Source: Rhizoclosmatium globosum
Lineage: Eukaryota; Chytridiomycota; Chytridiomycetes; Chytridiales; Chytriomycetaceae
DNA: 62,149 bases
Direction: 5' to 3'
Assembly: GCA_002104985.1 (NCBI GenBank)
Contig: MCGO01000219.1
Coordinates: 1-62,149 of the forward strand
The position numbers and the translations under genes were made by a program. Positions within the stretch are counted from its first letter, which is position 1; every line of letters begins with the position of its first letter. The notes below the pieces were generated by a model. It was not told the DNA's origin, searched no databases, and saw only the letters and a program-made list of their open reading frames with translations. Shown piece after piece: positions 32,624 through 43,087 of this stretch.

Positions 32624-34330
32624 TTATTCATCGTCAATCAGAAACTCCTGAATCTGGTCACGGAGTTGTTGGACGTTGGTGGTTCCAGCATTCCTTGTCC
32701 CACAAGAACTAGAATCACCGCAACACCCATTTCCAACAAAACAGTCCTTTTTGGCTCCCAAGAACCAATCTCCACCAGGAAGAACCAACTTCTCCTTCAC
32801 CTTTACGTCACGTCCGACATGCTGACAAGCGTAGCAGAGCAGTAAGTCAGCAGCTCCTGTCGCAGGCACTTCCGAGGCTTTTTTGGGAGCCTCTACAACA
32901 GTTCCATCCTCATTTTTGATGATATCAGGAATATCGTCAAGACGAGACGTCGTATGAGAAGCTCTCCAATTCTGCGAGTTGGGTTGAATGGGATTGGAAC
33001 AAAGCAGGCAAACGTCAAGACCAGGCGCATTCGCTCCGGTTTGGACCTTGAATGCAGTTCGAGTTACAGTGCTAACCGATTGCGGAAAATCTTTTTGAAG
33101 CCCCTTCACGAATGCTTATTGGAGAGTGAGCAATAGTAGATGTGATAGAATGATTCATAACTCACAAGCTGCAAGATCCTGAATCGTCATTTTGGCAACA
33201 CTAGCACCTTCAGTACCAACTGACCCGACAACTCCACCAAACAACCCTTCCGCCATCCCAGCAACACCAGGAAACTGAGCAATCTCATCTAATTCAACCA
33301 ACTTCTCAACCTCTCCAAACAACAGATCCCGGATCGGCCTGAAGGTTATAATATCCGTGTTAGGAACTTTATATTCGAGAGAGATTTCATTTGGAAGGTT
33401 GAATCCACCTCCAAGGGCGGTTTGGGTCACGATTTGGGCGGCGATTGTGCTTGCGTTTGAGCCTGTCATGAGGGTTGTGCAGTTATATGTGGATGCTGCG
33501 CGACGGAGGAGGCGGGTTGTAAGAGTGTTGAGGAGGGTGATGGCTGTAGTTGGGTTCGCTGCGGGTGTTGATTTGAAGGAGGCAAAGAGGTCCAAGGTTC
33601 GAGAGATGGGTGTTGCGGTTGAGGTTTTCGATGTGGAGCATGATTCGAATTTAAGTTGTAAGATCTCTGGAGCTTTGTATCATGTTAGGTTGTGAGAAGA
33701 TACAAGAAAGGTAAGCTTACAAGTCAAGTCTGCTACGAGAGTTGAATCCAGATCGCCGTTTTCATTTGTGAAAGCGGATTCAAGACGGATACGTTTGAAG
33801 TTGAAGTTGTAGCCTTCAGCGATTGACTGCATTGCCTCGATTTCTTGATTCACAATCTATTCACACTTAAATATCAATTGTTAACGAAGTGGGTTCTCAC
33901 TTGTTGTTTCTCCTCAGGCAAGAGGCATGAGTAGTCCACTACACAGACATAAACCACCGAGAAACGAGGCGACACATTCTGTTTAAAGTTCTTGTTGAGG
34001 AACAAGTTCATGTAATGCACGAGAAGACTTGTGAGGGGTCAGTTAAACAGTTCAACAGTTGTTGACACAAACCTTGAGGACAGACCACCCGACCAGGCAA
34101 CACAGACTGGTTCTCCCCTAGGCAACAGTGATTCCTTTGTGGTATACGCCTTTGTGAAGCGACCAAACATATCCACCTTGAAGCAGTCACTAAGGAAGGA
34201 ATGGTTTAAGGAACAGCGTCCCTTGCTCGAAGATAACAGCCACTCACGCGCAGTACTCTGAGCCTCTCGTTGCAATCACAGACGCACGATCACTGTTTCC
34301 ATCTCGAACACACTTTGCGCAAAGAGGCAT
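32624..34330 (-). CDS. CTU2: Cytoplasmic tRNA 2-thiolation protein 2 (CTU2/NCS2)
   Basis: A six- or seven-exon gene. The first exon (start 34330) carries CAKC; the next begins DCFKVDMFGRFTKAY, so splicing creates YCADCF, the family's N-terminal zinc-binding arrangement. A PP-loop-like VCVAWSGGLSS follows, then NCTTLMTGSNASTIAAQIVT in a later exon. The last exon has paired cysteines (CLLCSNPI, LLCYACQHVG). CTU2 works with CTU1 to thiolate U34 of tRNA-Lys, -Gln and -Glu in the cytosol. The start codons of this gene and NAA40 are only 29 bp apart on opposite strands. Confidence 0.9.
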
Positions 34331-34359
34331 TTGAGTTGTTTGAAAAAGAAAAGAAACAA
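34331..34359. promoter_or_regulatory. 29-bp divergent start-codon spacer, CTU2 / NAA40
   Basis: Only 29 bp separate the two ATGs. Core promoter elements and transcription starts of each gene must therefore lie within the neighbour's coding region, or the mRNAs have very short leaders. The spacer is rich in A (plus strand: TTGAAAAAGAAAAGAAACAA). Confidence 0.6.
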
Positions 34360-35210
34360 ATGGAGACAACAACCCAGGCCGCAAAGGACGAGCTCCTCGT
34401 TTCCACGGCGAACAAGACACCGGTGGCGCACGTGACGACTCGGCTTTTGTCTTTAGTCACGGCACCGGCGAATGTGCTCGTTGTTGTGTTTGAGTACAGC
34501 GACTTGCCGCCGCCGCTTTTTGACTTCTGCTTCGGCCTCGTCAAGTCGAATCTCTTGCATTTGTACGTTGGGTCGTTCCTTGTCTCGTGGGCTCGGCTTA
34601 TTCCGGTTTAGGTATCTTGATGCTCAGGACACTGGATGGTCCGACAGAAGTAAGCTGAAGGAAATGAGAAACAAGGAGGGCAGGTGCGTGTTATGCTAGG
34701 ATACTGCGTCAGTTGATACATAATATACAGATATGTGATCGCATTCAAGAGAGAGAATGCCAATTCAGCAATGATTCCTTCTTCAGAATACATCCCACTT
34801 GAATCAGACGTTCCAATCGGATATCTCTATTACCTCATTTGCATGGAAGACTCGTTTGATGATATAGATGGAGGAATGCATGGAGACGGCAAAGCTCCCG
34901 TGATATATTGGTACTGTCATCAACTATCTCATCACACTGTTTCCTCACTCGATATCACAGTATGGAACTGCAATTAATTCCAGAGGCACGGAATACTGGA
35001 CTCGGTGCTACACTCATGAAGATTCAGGAGGAAACTGGCCGCTTATTTCAGTTGCGTCGGTCAATGCTGACAGTATTCAAAAAGAATGATGGAGCCATGC
35101 GATTTTACAAGAGGCTTGGGTATACACCTGATTTGATATCACCGTCTGTGTGTATGAGCGAGAAGAGGGCAGGACGTTATTCTTATGAAATTATGAAAAA
35201 AGACTTGTGA
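34360..35210 (+). CDS. NAA40: N-alpha-acetyltransferase 40 (NatD), histone H4/H2A
   Basis: A multi-exon GNAT enzyme. After an N-terminal helix come LDAQDTGWSDRSKLKEM (the NAA40-type WGW.dreK region), VIAFKRENANSAM, then the acetyl-CoA site in ARNTGLGATLMKIQEE and SMLTVFKKNDGAMRFYKRLGY. It ends with SYEIMKKDL, matching the conserved SYEI of the family. NatD acetylates the N-terminal serine of histones H4 and H2A. Four introns of about 45-55 nt were inferred. The stop codon is 6 bp before the AlkD-like ORF on the same strand. Confidence 0.85.
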
Positions 35211-35216
35211 TCAGGG

Positions 35217-36179
35217 ATGATACACAAAGTGAATGCCAAACGATCTGTCGCTATACGAGCACTTCCCGACAAGCGCAAGCGCAAGCGAGCGGCAGATGAG
35301 CAAGAGACAACCGAACAAGAGACAGAAGAGCCAGTTGTCGCCGCCCTCCTCGCAGCCGCCGATGCCTCGTACGCAATGGGCAAACGGCTGACTAAAAGCA
35401 CGTACGTCTCGGCTTGCAATGAGTACATTGGGCTTCGTGTGCCGCAAATGCGCTCGATCGGCGCGGCCTTTCTCGCCGACGCTTCGCCGTCCTCGATCGC
35501 CGCGCTCTTGAACGACAACAGACACGAACTGCGTTTCTGCGCCGCGGAGCAACTCGTCGCTGCGTTCAAGAAGCCAACGTTGTGTCCGGGCATTGACGAC
35601 CCGCTCGCTGTCTTTCTGGAAAACAAACACAGATTCAACTGTTGGGACATTATTGACACGTGTGCGGGAACTATTATTGGCGGCTCTTTGATGAAGGGGA
35701 CAGAGGAACTCAATTCTTTTCTGTCTGAAACGGGCTCGTTCGACTCTGCTCCTTCCTCAGAATCAATATCTTCAGCAATCACATCACATCTACCTGAATA
35801 CTACGCATCTCTTTCAACGTCAAATGATTTCTGGGAAACAAGAATCGCCATCGTCGGTCTTCAGCCTCTCATCAAAAGCAAACTCTACCTTGACCACTCC
35901 CTCCTCCTTCTTCAGCACCAAGTATACAAACGCCATGCACCAAACTTCAAAATCATGCTCTACGGAAAACCATTTTCCGATTTAGATCTCGTCAACAAAG
36001 CCATCGGTTGGATGCTTCGTGAAGCTGGTCGTGTTGATCGCGTCAAGCTTGTGTCTTTCTTGGACCGTCATGCGTCAAAATGTTCAAAGACGACTCTTCG
36101 ATACGCAACTGAACATTTCTCTCGTGAAGACGCGGCTACTTTTGTAAATCGGAGTTATGAGTATTCTCAATCGAAATGA
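35217..36179 (+). CDS. AlkD-type DNA alkylation repair glycosylase
   Basis: A single-exon ORF of 320 residues made of HEAT-like helices. The basic N-terminus (LPDKRKRKRAA) looks like a nuclear localisation signal. Family features include GLRVPQMRSIGAAF, NCWDIIDTCAG, DFWETRIAIVGLQPLI, KPFSDLDLVNKAIGWMLREA and SKTTLRYATEHFS, all placed as in the AlkD family. AlkD excises positively charged alkylated bases. The absence of introns, unlike most neighbours, is consistent with bacterial origin, but that is only suggestive. It begins 6 bp after NAA40, so its promoter must lie inside NAA40 or transcripts are shared. Confidence 0.85.
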   Translation: MIHKVNAKRSVAIRALPDKRKRKRAADEQETTEQETEEPVVAALLAAADASYAMGKRLTKSTYVSACNEYIGLRVPQMRSIGAAFLADASPSSIAALLNDNRHELRFCAAEQLVAAFKKPTLCPGIDDPLAVFLENKHRFNCWDIIDTCAGTIIGGSLMKGTEELNSFLSETGSFDSAPSSESISSAITSHLPEYYASLSTSNDFWETRIAIVGLQPLIKSKLYLDHSLLLLQHQVYKRHAPNFKIMLYGKPFSDLDLVNKAIGWMLREAGRVDRVKLVSFLDRHASKCSKTTLRYATEHFSREDAATFVNRSYEYSQSK

Positions 36180-36682
36180 GGGAACATGAGGGGAGATACA
36201 CTGCCCTCGGAATAGTTTTATTTTCAACCGGCCTTTTTAAGGAAGGGGGTTAAATACTCGTGATGTGTATGATGGAGATGTCTGTATGAAGTTCAATAAA
36301 TCCGAATTGCAATGCCAGAGTCTCTTCCTTTTTGTGACTAGTAATCACGCTCTTTTCTTCCAAACATGCCTGAGGGGCTTGTCAAAATTCTGATAAACGG
36401 AAATGCTGTCAATCTCATCTCTACAATGAATTTTTAAAAAAGCTGATTATTGTCGGGAACGTATTTTATGAAATTGTACAATTGTTAGATCCACCTTGAT
36501 ACCTCAAAACCACAACGGCTTGATTCAAGTCATTCTACCTCACTTTATACAATAATAATATAGCTCAATGTAACTATCCGTGGAGTCTTTGATAAGAGGA
36601 AAATAAAGGGAGGAACCATCGGAAAATTGTTGATCTCAAGTTCCAAAAATAGAAACTAACAGCTCCGCCGCCACAAAAGAAC

Positions 36683-36753
36683 TCCCAGACGGGGAATTGA
36701 ACCCCGGTCGCCGCCGTGAGAGGGCGGAATCTTAGCCACTAGACGATCTAGGA
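36683..36753 (-). tRNA. tRNA-Glu (anticodon CUC)
   Basis: The minus strand folds as a cloverleaf. The acceptor arms TCCTAGA and TCTGGGA pair. The anticodon stem CCGCC/GGCGG encloses loop CTCTCAC with anticodon CTC. The T arm is CCGGGGTTCAATTCCCC-like with TTCAATT. It has 71 nt, no intron and no encoded CCA. A TTTT stretch 6-10 nt downstream can act as a Pol III terminator. Confidence 0.93.
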
Positions 36754-36943
36754 AGATACCAACGTACTGAGTTATTAACCTATAACCGACGCTTAATTAT
36801 CGCTCTTTTGAGCGTAATTGACCTTCCCATCATCTAAACGGTGTTAATAGAGGTCACAATAGTGTGCAGAACTGATTATAGGACTATGGACTCACAGAAA
36901 TGAGTATCTGTGGCTCAAGTGTATCACCATACTGAGACGATGT

Positions 36944-36994
36944 TAGACAATTTAGACAAATAGCTAGACAAAACCGTAGACAAACTCTAGACAA
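36944..36994. repeat. Five spaced TAGACAA motifs
   Basis: TAGACAA occurs at 36944, 36953, 36965, 36977 and 36988, spaced 9-12 nt, close to one helical turn. The spacers are unrelated, so this is a motif array and not a simple tandem repeat. It lies in non-coding sequence about 190 bp from the tRNA gene. Confidence 0.7.
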
Positions 36995-37485
36995 TCTTGC
37001 ACAAACTTAGAATGGGAGATGTAGACTTGTGTTGAAGAAACCCTAAAGTACCCCTCGTGTTTTGCAAAGTATCTTGCCTTCCTATCTCTTACTGTTGTGA
37101 TACGATAGAATCACAAGAGCAAAAGAGATAATTAGTTCCTTTGCTAAATGCAGTCTGTTAAGTACTCTAGCTGGGCAAATGTAGAGATGATTTTACGTCA
37201 ATATTGAGAAGTGGCTTCACAATCTGAACAAGAAGTCTCAGACAGAAGTATTAACATCCTAAGTTCCCTTTTCTTTGAACCGGTGAGAAAGTTCTTGTTC
37301 CTTCATCGTGAAAATGGCTTTTATTGCATTACTGAGTGAAATCACAACAAAATATGGTCCATGTGATAACAGCGATTTAATCAAACTATCTAAAATCTCA
37401 TTTTTTTGCTTTTTGTTGCTTAGGGCCTCTTCCGACACTTCACCAAAAAAAAGTTCCTAAAAACAGATTTCCCTGACCATCATCC

Positions 37486-39204
37486 ATGGAGAACAAAGAG
37501 GTAGCAGAAGTTGAGACTCAGGTAATGGCACTGATTGATAACTTTGCGGTTCATGGAGCGCAGTTGTGGATGTTGATTGTGAAGCCGCATCTGAACAGTG
37601 TCTGACAGCTTTCTTGTCACGGCTACACATCACTCCGTCTCATCACTCCACATCACTTCCAATCTTTCCCGAAATCTCTGGGTTCTAACATTCATCAAAA
37701 TAAACAGGCCGCTCTCAAGATTGAGGCAACCGGTATCGAGCCAATCAGCATACGCCCGCACACAAAGCAACATCATCGAGAACTTTACGTTCTGGGCTTC
37801 TTGTAACACTGTCATTCCAACATTCGCTCTGGGAACTCTTGCCATCAAGTGAGCTTTTATCTTGGCATCGCCGCATCCATATCACTGACTCATTTCCTTT
37901 ACAGTGTCTTTTATATGGGTTTCTGGGACGCTGTTGCCACAATCTTCTTTTTCAACCTCATGAGTTCACTCTGTGTTGCGCTGTTCAGTTCTATGGGCCC
38001 GAAACTTGGGCTTCGTCAGATGATTTTGACTCGTTATTCGTTTGGATGGTACGGATCTATTTTGATCAGTCTTATCAACATTGTCATTTCTGTCGGTTGG
38101 TCTACTGTGAACGTTGTCGTTGGAGGACAAGTCCTGAATGGTACGTTCCACTTTTTTTGTGTTGATATCGTTAGTAATCAAGAAACAAAAATAGGTATTA
38201 ACGGCGGTGCTTTGCCTGTTTGGGCTGGAGTTGTCATTATCGCTGTGTTGACGACTTTCTTGGCTGTTTGGGGTTACCACTACATTCACAAGTACGACAA
38301 GTTTGCGTTCCTCCCCATCGCCATCTCTTTCATCATCTGCTTTGGAGTTTCTGTTGGTCAATGGGATACTAGCGCACCAGCTCTCTCTACTCCAGTTGCC
38401 TCTATTCTTTCGTTCGGTGGAGCCATTTTCGGTTTCGGTGCTGGTTGGACCACAATGGCTGCCGATTACTCTGTTTTCCAGCCCGCTGATTCCACAACCT
38501 GGAAAGTCTTTGTGTACACCTTCCTCGGAAACATTATTCCACTCACTTTGACCGAAGTGATGGGAGTTGGAGTTGCCTCTGCCGCCAAGATGCACAAGCC
38601 ACAATGGGAAGCTGAGAACGGAGGTGCGATTTTGTCCAAGGTCCTTTTGGATACCTGTGGTCAAGGCTTTGGAAGCTTCTTGCTTGTTCTTTTGTCGCTT
38701 TCTATTATTGCCGGTAACATTCCAAACGATTACTCTCGAGGATTGAGTTTACAGTTGATTGGAAAACTGTTTTCAAAAGTTCCACGTGCTGTCTGGACTT
38801 TCTTGGGAGCTATTCTCTACATTGTATTGGCGATTCTGTCGATTGACAAGTTCAACACTGTTCTCGAAAACTTCTTGCTTGTTGTTGGATATTTCCAGGC
38901 CCCATACATTGCCATCCTTGTCACAGAACACTTCTTCTTCAAGAAGGGTGACTTTTCTCAGTACAATACTGAGCACTGGGACTCTCCCCGTCTCCTTCCA
39001 TTAGGAGCTGCTGCGGTTGTTTCTCTTGCCATCGGATTGGTGGGAGCTTTCCTCGGAATGGCTGAAGTGTATTACACGGGAGTTGTCGCTCTTGCCATTA
39101 GCAAACCATTTGGAGGAGACGTTGGATTCCCAATGGCGTTTGGGTTTGCACTTGTATCTTACTTGGTGTTGCGATCTCTTGAGAAAAGCCGCACTGGCAT
39201 TTAA
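37486..39204 (+). CDS. NCS1-family purine/cytosine permease (FCY2-like), one frame break
   Basis: Exons are 37486-37521, 37708-37848, 37905-38140 and 38196-39204. Twelve or so hydrophobic helices are visible. Family motifs include ATGIEPIS at the N-terminus, NFTFWASCNTVIPTFALGTL (helix 1), GPKLGLRQMILTRYSFGWYG and YSRGLSLQLIG. Such carriers co-transport cytosine or purines with protons at the plasma membrane. In exon 2 the frame switches by one base between ATGIEPIS and YARTQSNIIENF (near 37743), and the phase of the next junction confirms it. It could be a sequence error or a recent mutation; everything downstream is intact. Confidence 0.75.
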
Positions 39205-39277
39205 TTCCTAATTTCTCTATTGTTCTTTTACTAAGTGGGTCTACATTTATCTCATAAATTATTTAGTTTTGAAAAAT

Positions 39278-41173
39278 ATGCTCATGAGTGACATTGAAAG
39301 CAAGAGCGACACGACCGCCGTCGAAGACTTTGACGCGGACTTAGCCGCCGAGCAAGCGCACGTGGCCAAGGACATTGCGCCGCTCGAAGTGACTGACGAG
39401 GACCGGGCCAAGGCCGAGGAGGTTTGTTCTTGCTCTCTGAGTCTCTGACAGCCAACCAACCAACCACCTCAAACCAAACCAAACCAAACCAAACCACAGC
39501 TTAAAGACGCCGCAAACAAGTGTTTTGCCGCAAAGAAGTACGACGAGGCAATCGAGCTCTACACCGCCGCAATCAGCTTCAACCCAAAAGCACCCGCCTA
39601 CTACTCAAACAGAGCATTCGGTGCGCCAACCTCCGTCGTTCTTGTTTGAAGTATTCTCTCTAACTGCCGTTCTTGTCCAGCGTACATTCGCTCAGAGTTC
39701 TATGGTGCGGCCATCCAAGACGCAGAAACGGCCATCGCCCTCGACCCAAAGTTCATCAAGGCTTACTACAGACGCGCTGTCGGCCACATGGCAATGGGCA
39801 AGTTGAAGGGTACGTGTCGGGGATTGATAGATAGTTGCTGTCAAGCACTGGTCCCACTGCGCATTGTGTTAACAACCCTTATCCTTACCCGAACCACAGA
39901 GGCCGTCAAGGATTTCAAAGCCGTCGTGAAAGTCGCGCCTCGTGACGCGGATGCAAAAACAAAGCTTTCAGAATGCGAAAAGGAACTCAAGCGAAGGTTG
40001 TTTGAAAACGCAATCTCGTTCAATGAAGTCAAAAAGTCTGCCGTTGAGTTGATTGGGGATGTGGAAAGTATTGCTGTGGAGGCGTCTTACGATGGTCCTC
40101 ACCTCGCTGATACGGGAATTACCGCGGAATTCTGTCAGGACTTGCTCAAACATATGGAAGCTCAAAAGAAACTGCACCGCAAATATGTGTACAAGATTAT
40201 GCTTGCTACCAAAGCCATCTTTGAAAACTCGCCAACTATTGTCGATATTCCTGTGCCAGAAGGCTCAAAAATTACTGTCTGTGGTGACATCCATGGCCAA
40301 TACTACGACTTGCTCAATATTTTCAAAATGAACGGTCTTCCCTCAGAGACTAATATGTATTTGGTATGAACACTCTTTCTTCAGCTTATATTTCTCCCCA
40401 TATCTTATGCCGAAACATAATGTAGTTCAACGGAGACTTTGTCGACCGTGGTTCCTTCTCAGTCGAATGTATCCTTGCCCTCCTCGCCTTCAAAATGTTG
40501 TATCCAAACGCCCTCTTCCTCTCTCGCGGTAACCACGAAACTGACGACATGAACAAAGTATACGGTTTCGAAGGAGAAGTGAAGGCCAAGTATTCGGACG
40601 TTATGTTTAAGCTATTCAGTGAGATTTTCAATGCTGTGCCGTTGGGTAACTTGATTGGTGAAAAGATTTTGGTGATTCACGGAGGTCTCTTCAGTCGAGA
40701 CGGAGTTACTATGGATGAGGTACGGTTTGATTTTGACTTCTTAATTTTGACTCCTGATGTCGTTATTTTCGCAGATTCGTAAAATCGACCGTTTTAAGCA
40801 ACCTGGAAACGAAGGGCTCATGTGTGAGATCTTGTGGTCGGACCCACAACCGTTCCCAGGCCGTGGACGCAGCAAGCGTGGTGTCGGAGTGCAGTTTGGT
40901 CCTGACGTGACAGAAGCCTTCTGCAAAGAAAACGGACTTGATGTCATTATTCGGTCGCATGAAGTTAAACACGACGGTTACGAAGTTGCACATAATGGGC
41001 GTTGCATCACAATCTTCTCTGCTCCAAACTATTGTGACAATGTTGGTAATCGGGGTGCTTTCATCAACATTGGGCCAGATTTGAAGTTGAATTACAAGCA
41101 ATTCGAAGCTGTGGCGCATCCAAATGTGAAGGCGATGCAGTACGCCGGAAACATGTTCTCTGGAATGCTCTAG
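39278..41173 (+). CDS. PPT1: Serine/threonine protein phosphatase 5 (PP5/Ppt1)
   Basis: Six exons. After an acidic lead come three TPRs ([43 protein letters not shown]) that bind the Hsp90 tail. A linker and a PPP catalytic domain follow with [34 protein letters not shown] and SAPNYCD, the metal- and phosphate-binding residues. It ends in the autoinhibitory-type C-terminus. Length and order match Ppt1. The first intron has a GTTTGT donor and, just before its acceptor, an (AAACC)n repeat in place of a pyrimidine tract. Start: two in-frame ATGs (39278 and 39284); the first is used. Confidence 0.95.
39452..39495. repeat. CCAA and AAACC microsatellite next to a 3' splice site
   Basis: Three CCAA units (39452-39465) and five AAACC units (39471-39495) fill the end of the first PP5 intron, right up to the CACAG acceptor. 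The tract is pyrimidine-poor. Confidence 0.85.
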
Positions 41174-41384
41174 TCTGGGTATGCAGTTGGGGTTTTTTTT
41201 TTGAAATGATGACGTTGTGTTGTGGTTGATACTGTAACTTATGCTTTCATGCTTTATCACGTTCCGAATAATAAAATGAACAGTCTTTTGATCATAATTA
41301 TACATTTAGTTTCCCCCTTCTTCGCACCTATACTCATAAGTCATAAATGAAATGGAAAACGATGATAAAACGTCCCCGCCGAAT

Positions 41385-42114
41385 TTACTTGGTTCCCAAA
41401 GGAGCACCAATGTTGGTTCCTCGCAGCTTGATACCCAATGCCCTCTCCATCTTGGCCAAAATCTGTTGGTTTGGGTTGACAGCCTTTCCAGATTCATATT
41501 CAGTAACAACGGTTGGTTTCTCGTTAATTTTGGTCGCAAGATCCTTTTGTGTCATTTGCTTGGCCTGGCGACCTTGTTGGATAGCTTTTGAGACAGATAA
41601 GTTCACTTTCTTGACAGTGAAGTCCTGTTGTAAAAATTGTTAGGAAATAGTCAACTACAGCGGTTACAGAGGGGACATGAAAGGGAGGGGTTGCTAGGAG
41701 GTGTGCAGAGGTTCATAATAGAAGACTTTGGAACATTGACAGCCACACAGCCGCTTGGTATCCCAAACGCCTCTCCTTCCACCACAAGCATACAACGCCA
41801 TACGATAAAGACTATCAGCATGCCCAATATAATCGAGCTAAGTTCGAGTGAAGCGACTCCTCCACATTAGGTAGAGACACATGAACTCCTTCATCCCCTC
41901 AAACGATCCATCCAATTAATCCAATATTCACCTCAGTTTCGTTCTCGGTCTTTCCCATCTTGGCAGCATCGTAGTTTCCGGAGGTCTTCTTCTCGGTAAT
42001 GACGGAGGCTCCAGCTCGACGGGCGGCGTTGAGAGCGGCTTCAGATTTCACGACAGCCGGACCTCCAGCTGGTCTCTTGCGGATCACGGTAACACTGTCC
42101 CAGTCGTCGCTCAT
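41385..42114 (-). CDS. MBF1: Multiprotein-bridging factor 1
   Basis: Two exons (42114-41932 and 41624-41385) give 140 residues. The N-terminal MBF1 domain starts [14 protein letters not shown] and includes [17 protein letters not shown]. The C-terminal Cro/C1-type helix-turn-helix has QARQ-like [20 protein letters not shown] and [23 protein letters not shown]1 links transcription activators to TBP and helps ribosome quality control. The intron (41625-41931, 307 nt) is much longer than most here. The gene converges on PP5. Confidence 0.95.
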
Positions 42115-42266
42115 ATTTGTTGTTGTTGTTTTGGAGTAAGTTTTGTGACAAGCACACCCAAACGGAAAAAGGAGAACATCCTCTTTGTTCCATGGCTTAT
42201 CCACCATTTCAAATAACAAGTAAATCAAAGAAGTTTTTACTAATAATGCTTTGCCACGTTCATGTT

Positions 42267-43009
42267 TTACCGTTCTTCCTGTTCCTTAACTCTCTTTGGA
42301 TCAGTCTCCTCTGCATCCTCAAACCTATCCTCCGTTTCTTTACGAACCCCTCCAACAAAGGCTTTTTCCAAATGGTCCAAGGCAGCTTGTCTTGCACCGT
42401 CAAAGTCTTCCTGGAAGTCGTCCGCAGTCATCATCCAGCCATCGTCCTCATCTAAAACACGAGTGTCAGATTTTCCAATCCCAGGGAATAATTAAGATTC
42501 TCACCATCTTCTTCATCCATTGCATTCTTGTCCGGGTGGAGGGAAGCGCAGTATGTTATAGCTTCAAACAGATCATCAACTGAAACACAAGGAGTGAGTA
42601 GAGTGCCTCCACATCAACAACACCAGCGATACATACGCTTCTCAATATCATCTGGCACGATACGCATTTCAAACGTCGGGTCCTCCTCCGTCTCATCGTC
42701 CGCAGTTCCCTCAGTGTCGGTCTGTGGCAACACCGACTCAATCTTCCACTCGTCCAACTGGCAATAGATACAAGGTGGCGCGCGGGATATCGCATAGATG
42801 ACAATGGACGGGTAATCAATTACGAACTCGCGGGTCGAGTCTTCGAAGACGAGCGAGCTTTCTCTGATTGAAACAACGCCACTTCCAACTGGATTCAAGT
42901 GGCGGGGCAGTGGCGGTGTGAAGATAAGTTGGGCTGCAACACTCTGCTTCGAGGCTGGTGGTGGGTTGTTGGCATCAAGCGCTTGCTTTGCTGCAACGAT
43001 TACTGTCAT
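42267..43009 (-). CDS. Methylosome subunit pICln
   Basis: Three exons. A PH-like beta domain opens the protein (GTGVVSIRESSLVFED-like region, FVIDYPSIVIYAISRAP, CIYCQLDEW). An acidic loop (DTEGTADDETEEDPTFEMRI) is followed by VDDLFEAITYCASLHPD, the conserved pICln helix, and an acidic end with GWMMTADDF. pICln chaperones Sm proteins to the PRMT5 methylosome during snRNP assembly. The start at 43009 is the only ATG before the conserved fold. Introns are short (about 55 nt). Confidence 0.85.
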
Positions 43010-43087
43010 TCTTGGGAAAGAAAAGTTTACTTTTATTATTTTATGGAAGAAGAAGAGAAAGAAAGAAGAAAGAAAGATGCAGATGAA

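Larger units (their letters stand above)
36180..37485. other. 1.3-kb spacer with one tRNA and a short motif array
   Basis: Besides the tRNA-Glu and the TAGACAA array, I see only AT-rich sequence. No ORF here has protein-like composition. The right end should hold the permease promoter. Confidence 0.6.

Noticed and set aside
37966..38664. 232-codon minus-strand frame opposite the permease
   Set aside because: Antisense shadow of hydrophobic helices; composition is atypical (many Asn, Asp and Arg).
41637..41870. 77-codon plus-strand ORF inside the MBF1 intron
   Set aside because: Lies wholly in a long intron on the opposite strand, with a non-ATG start and no known domain. The 16-codon [16 protein letters not shown] end is suggestive but too short.
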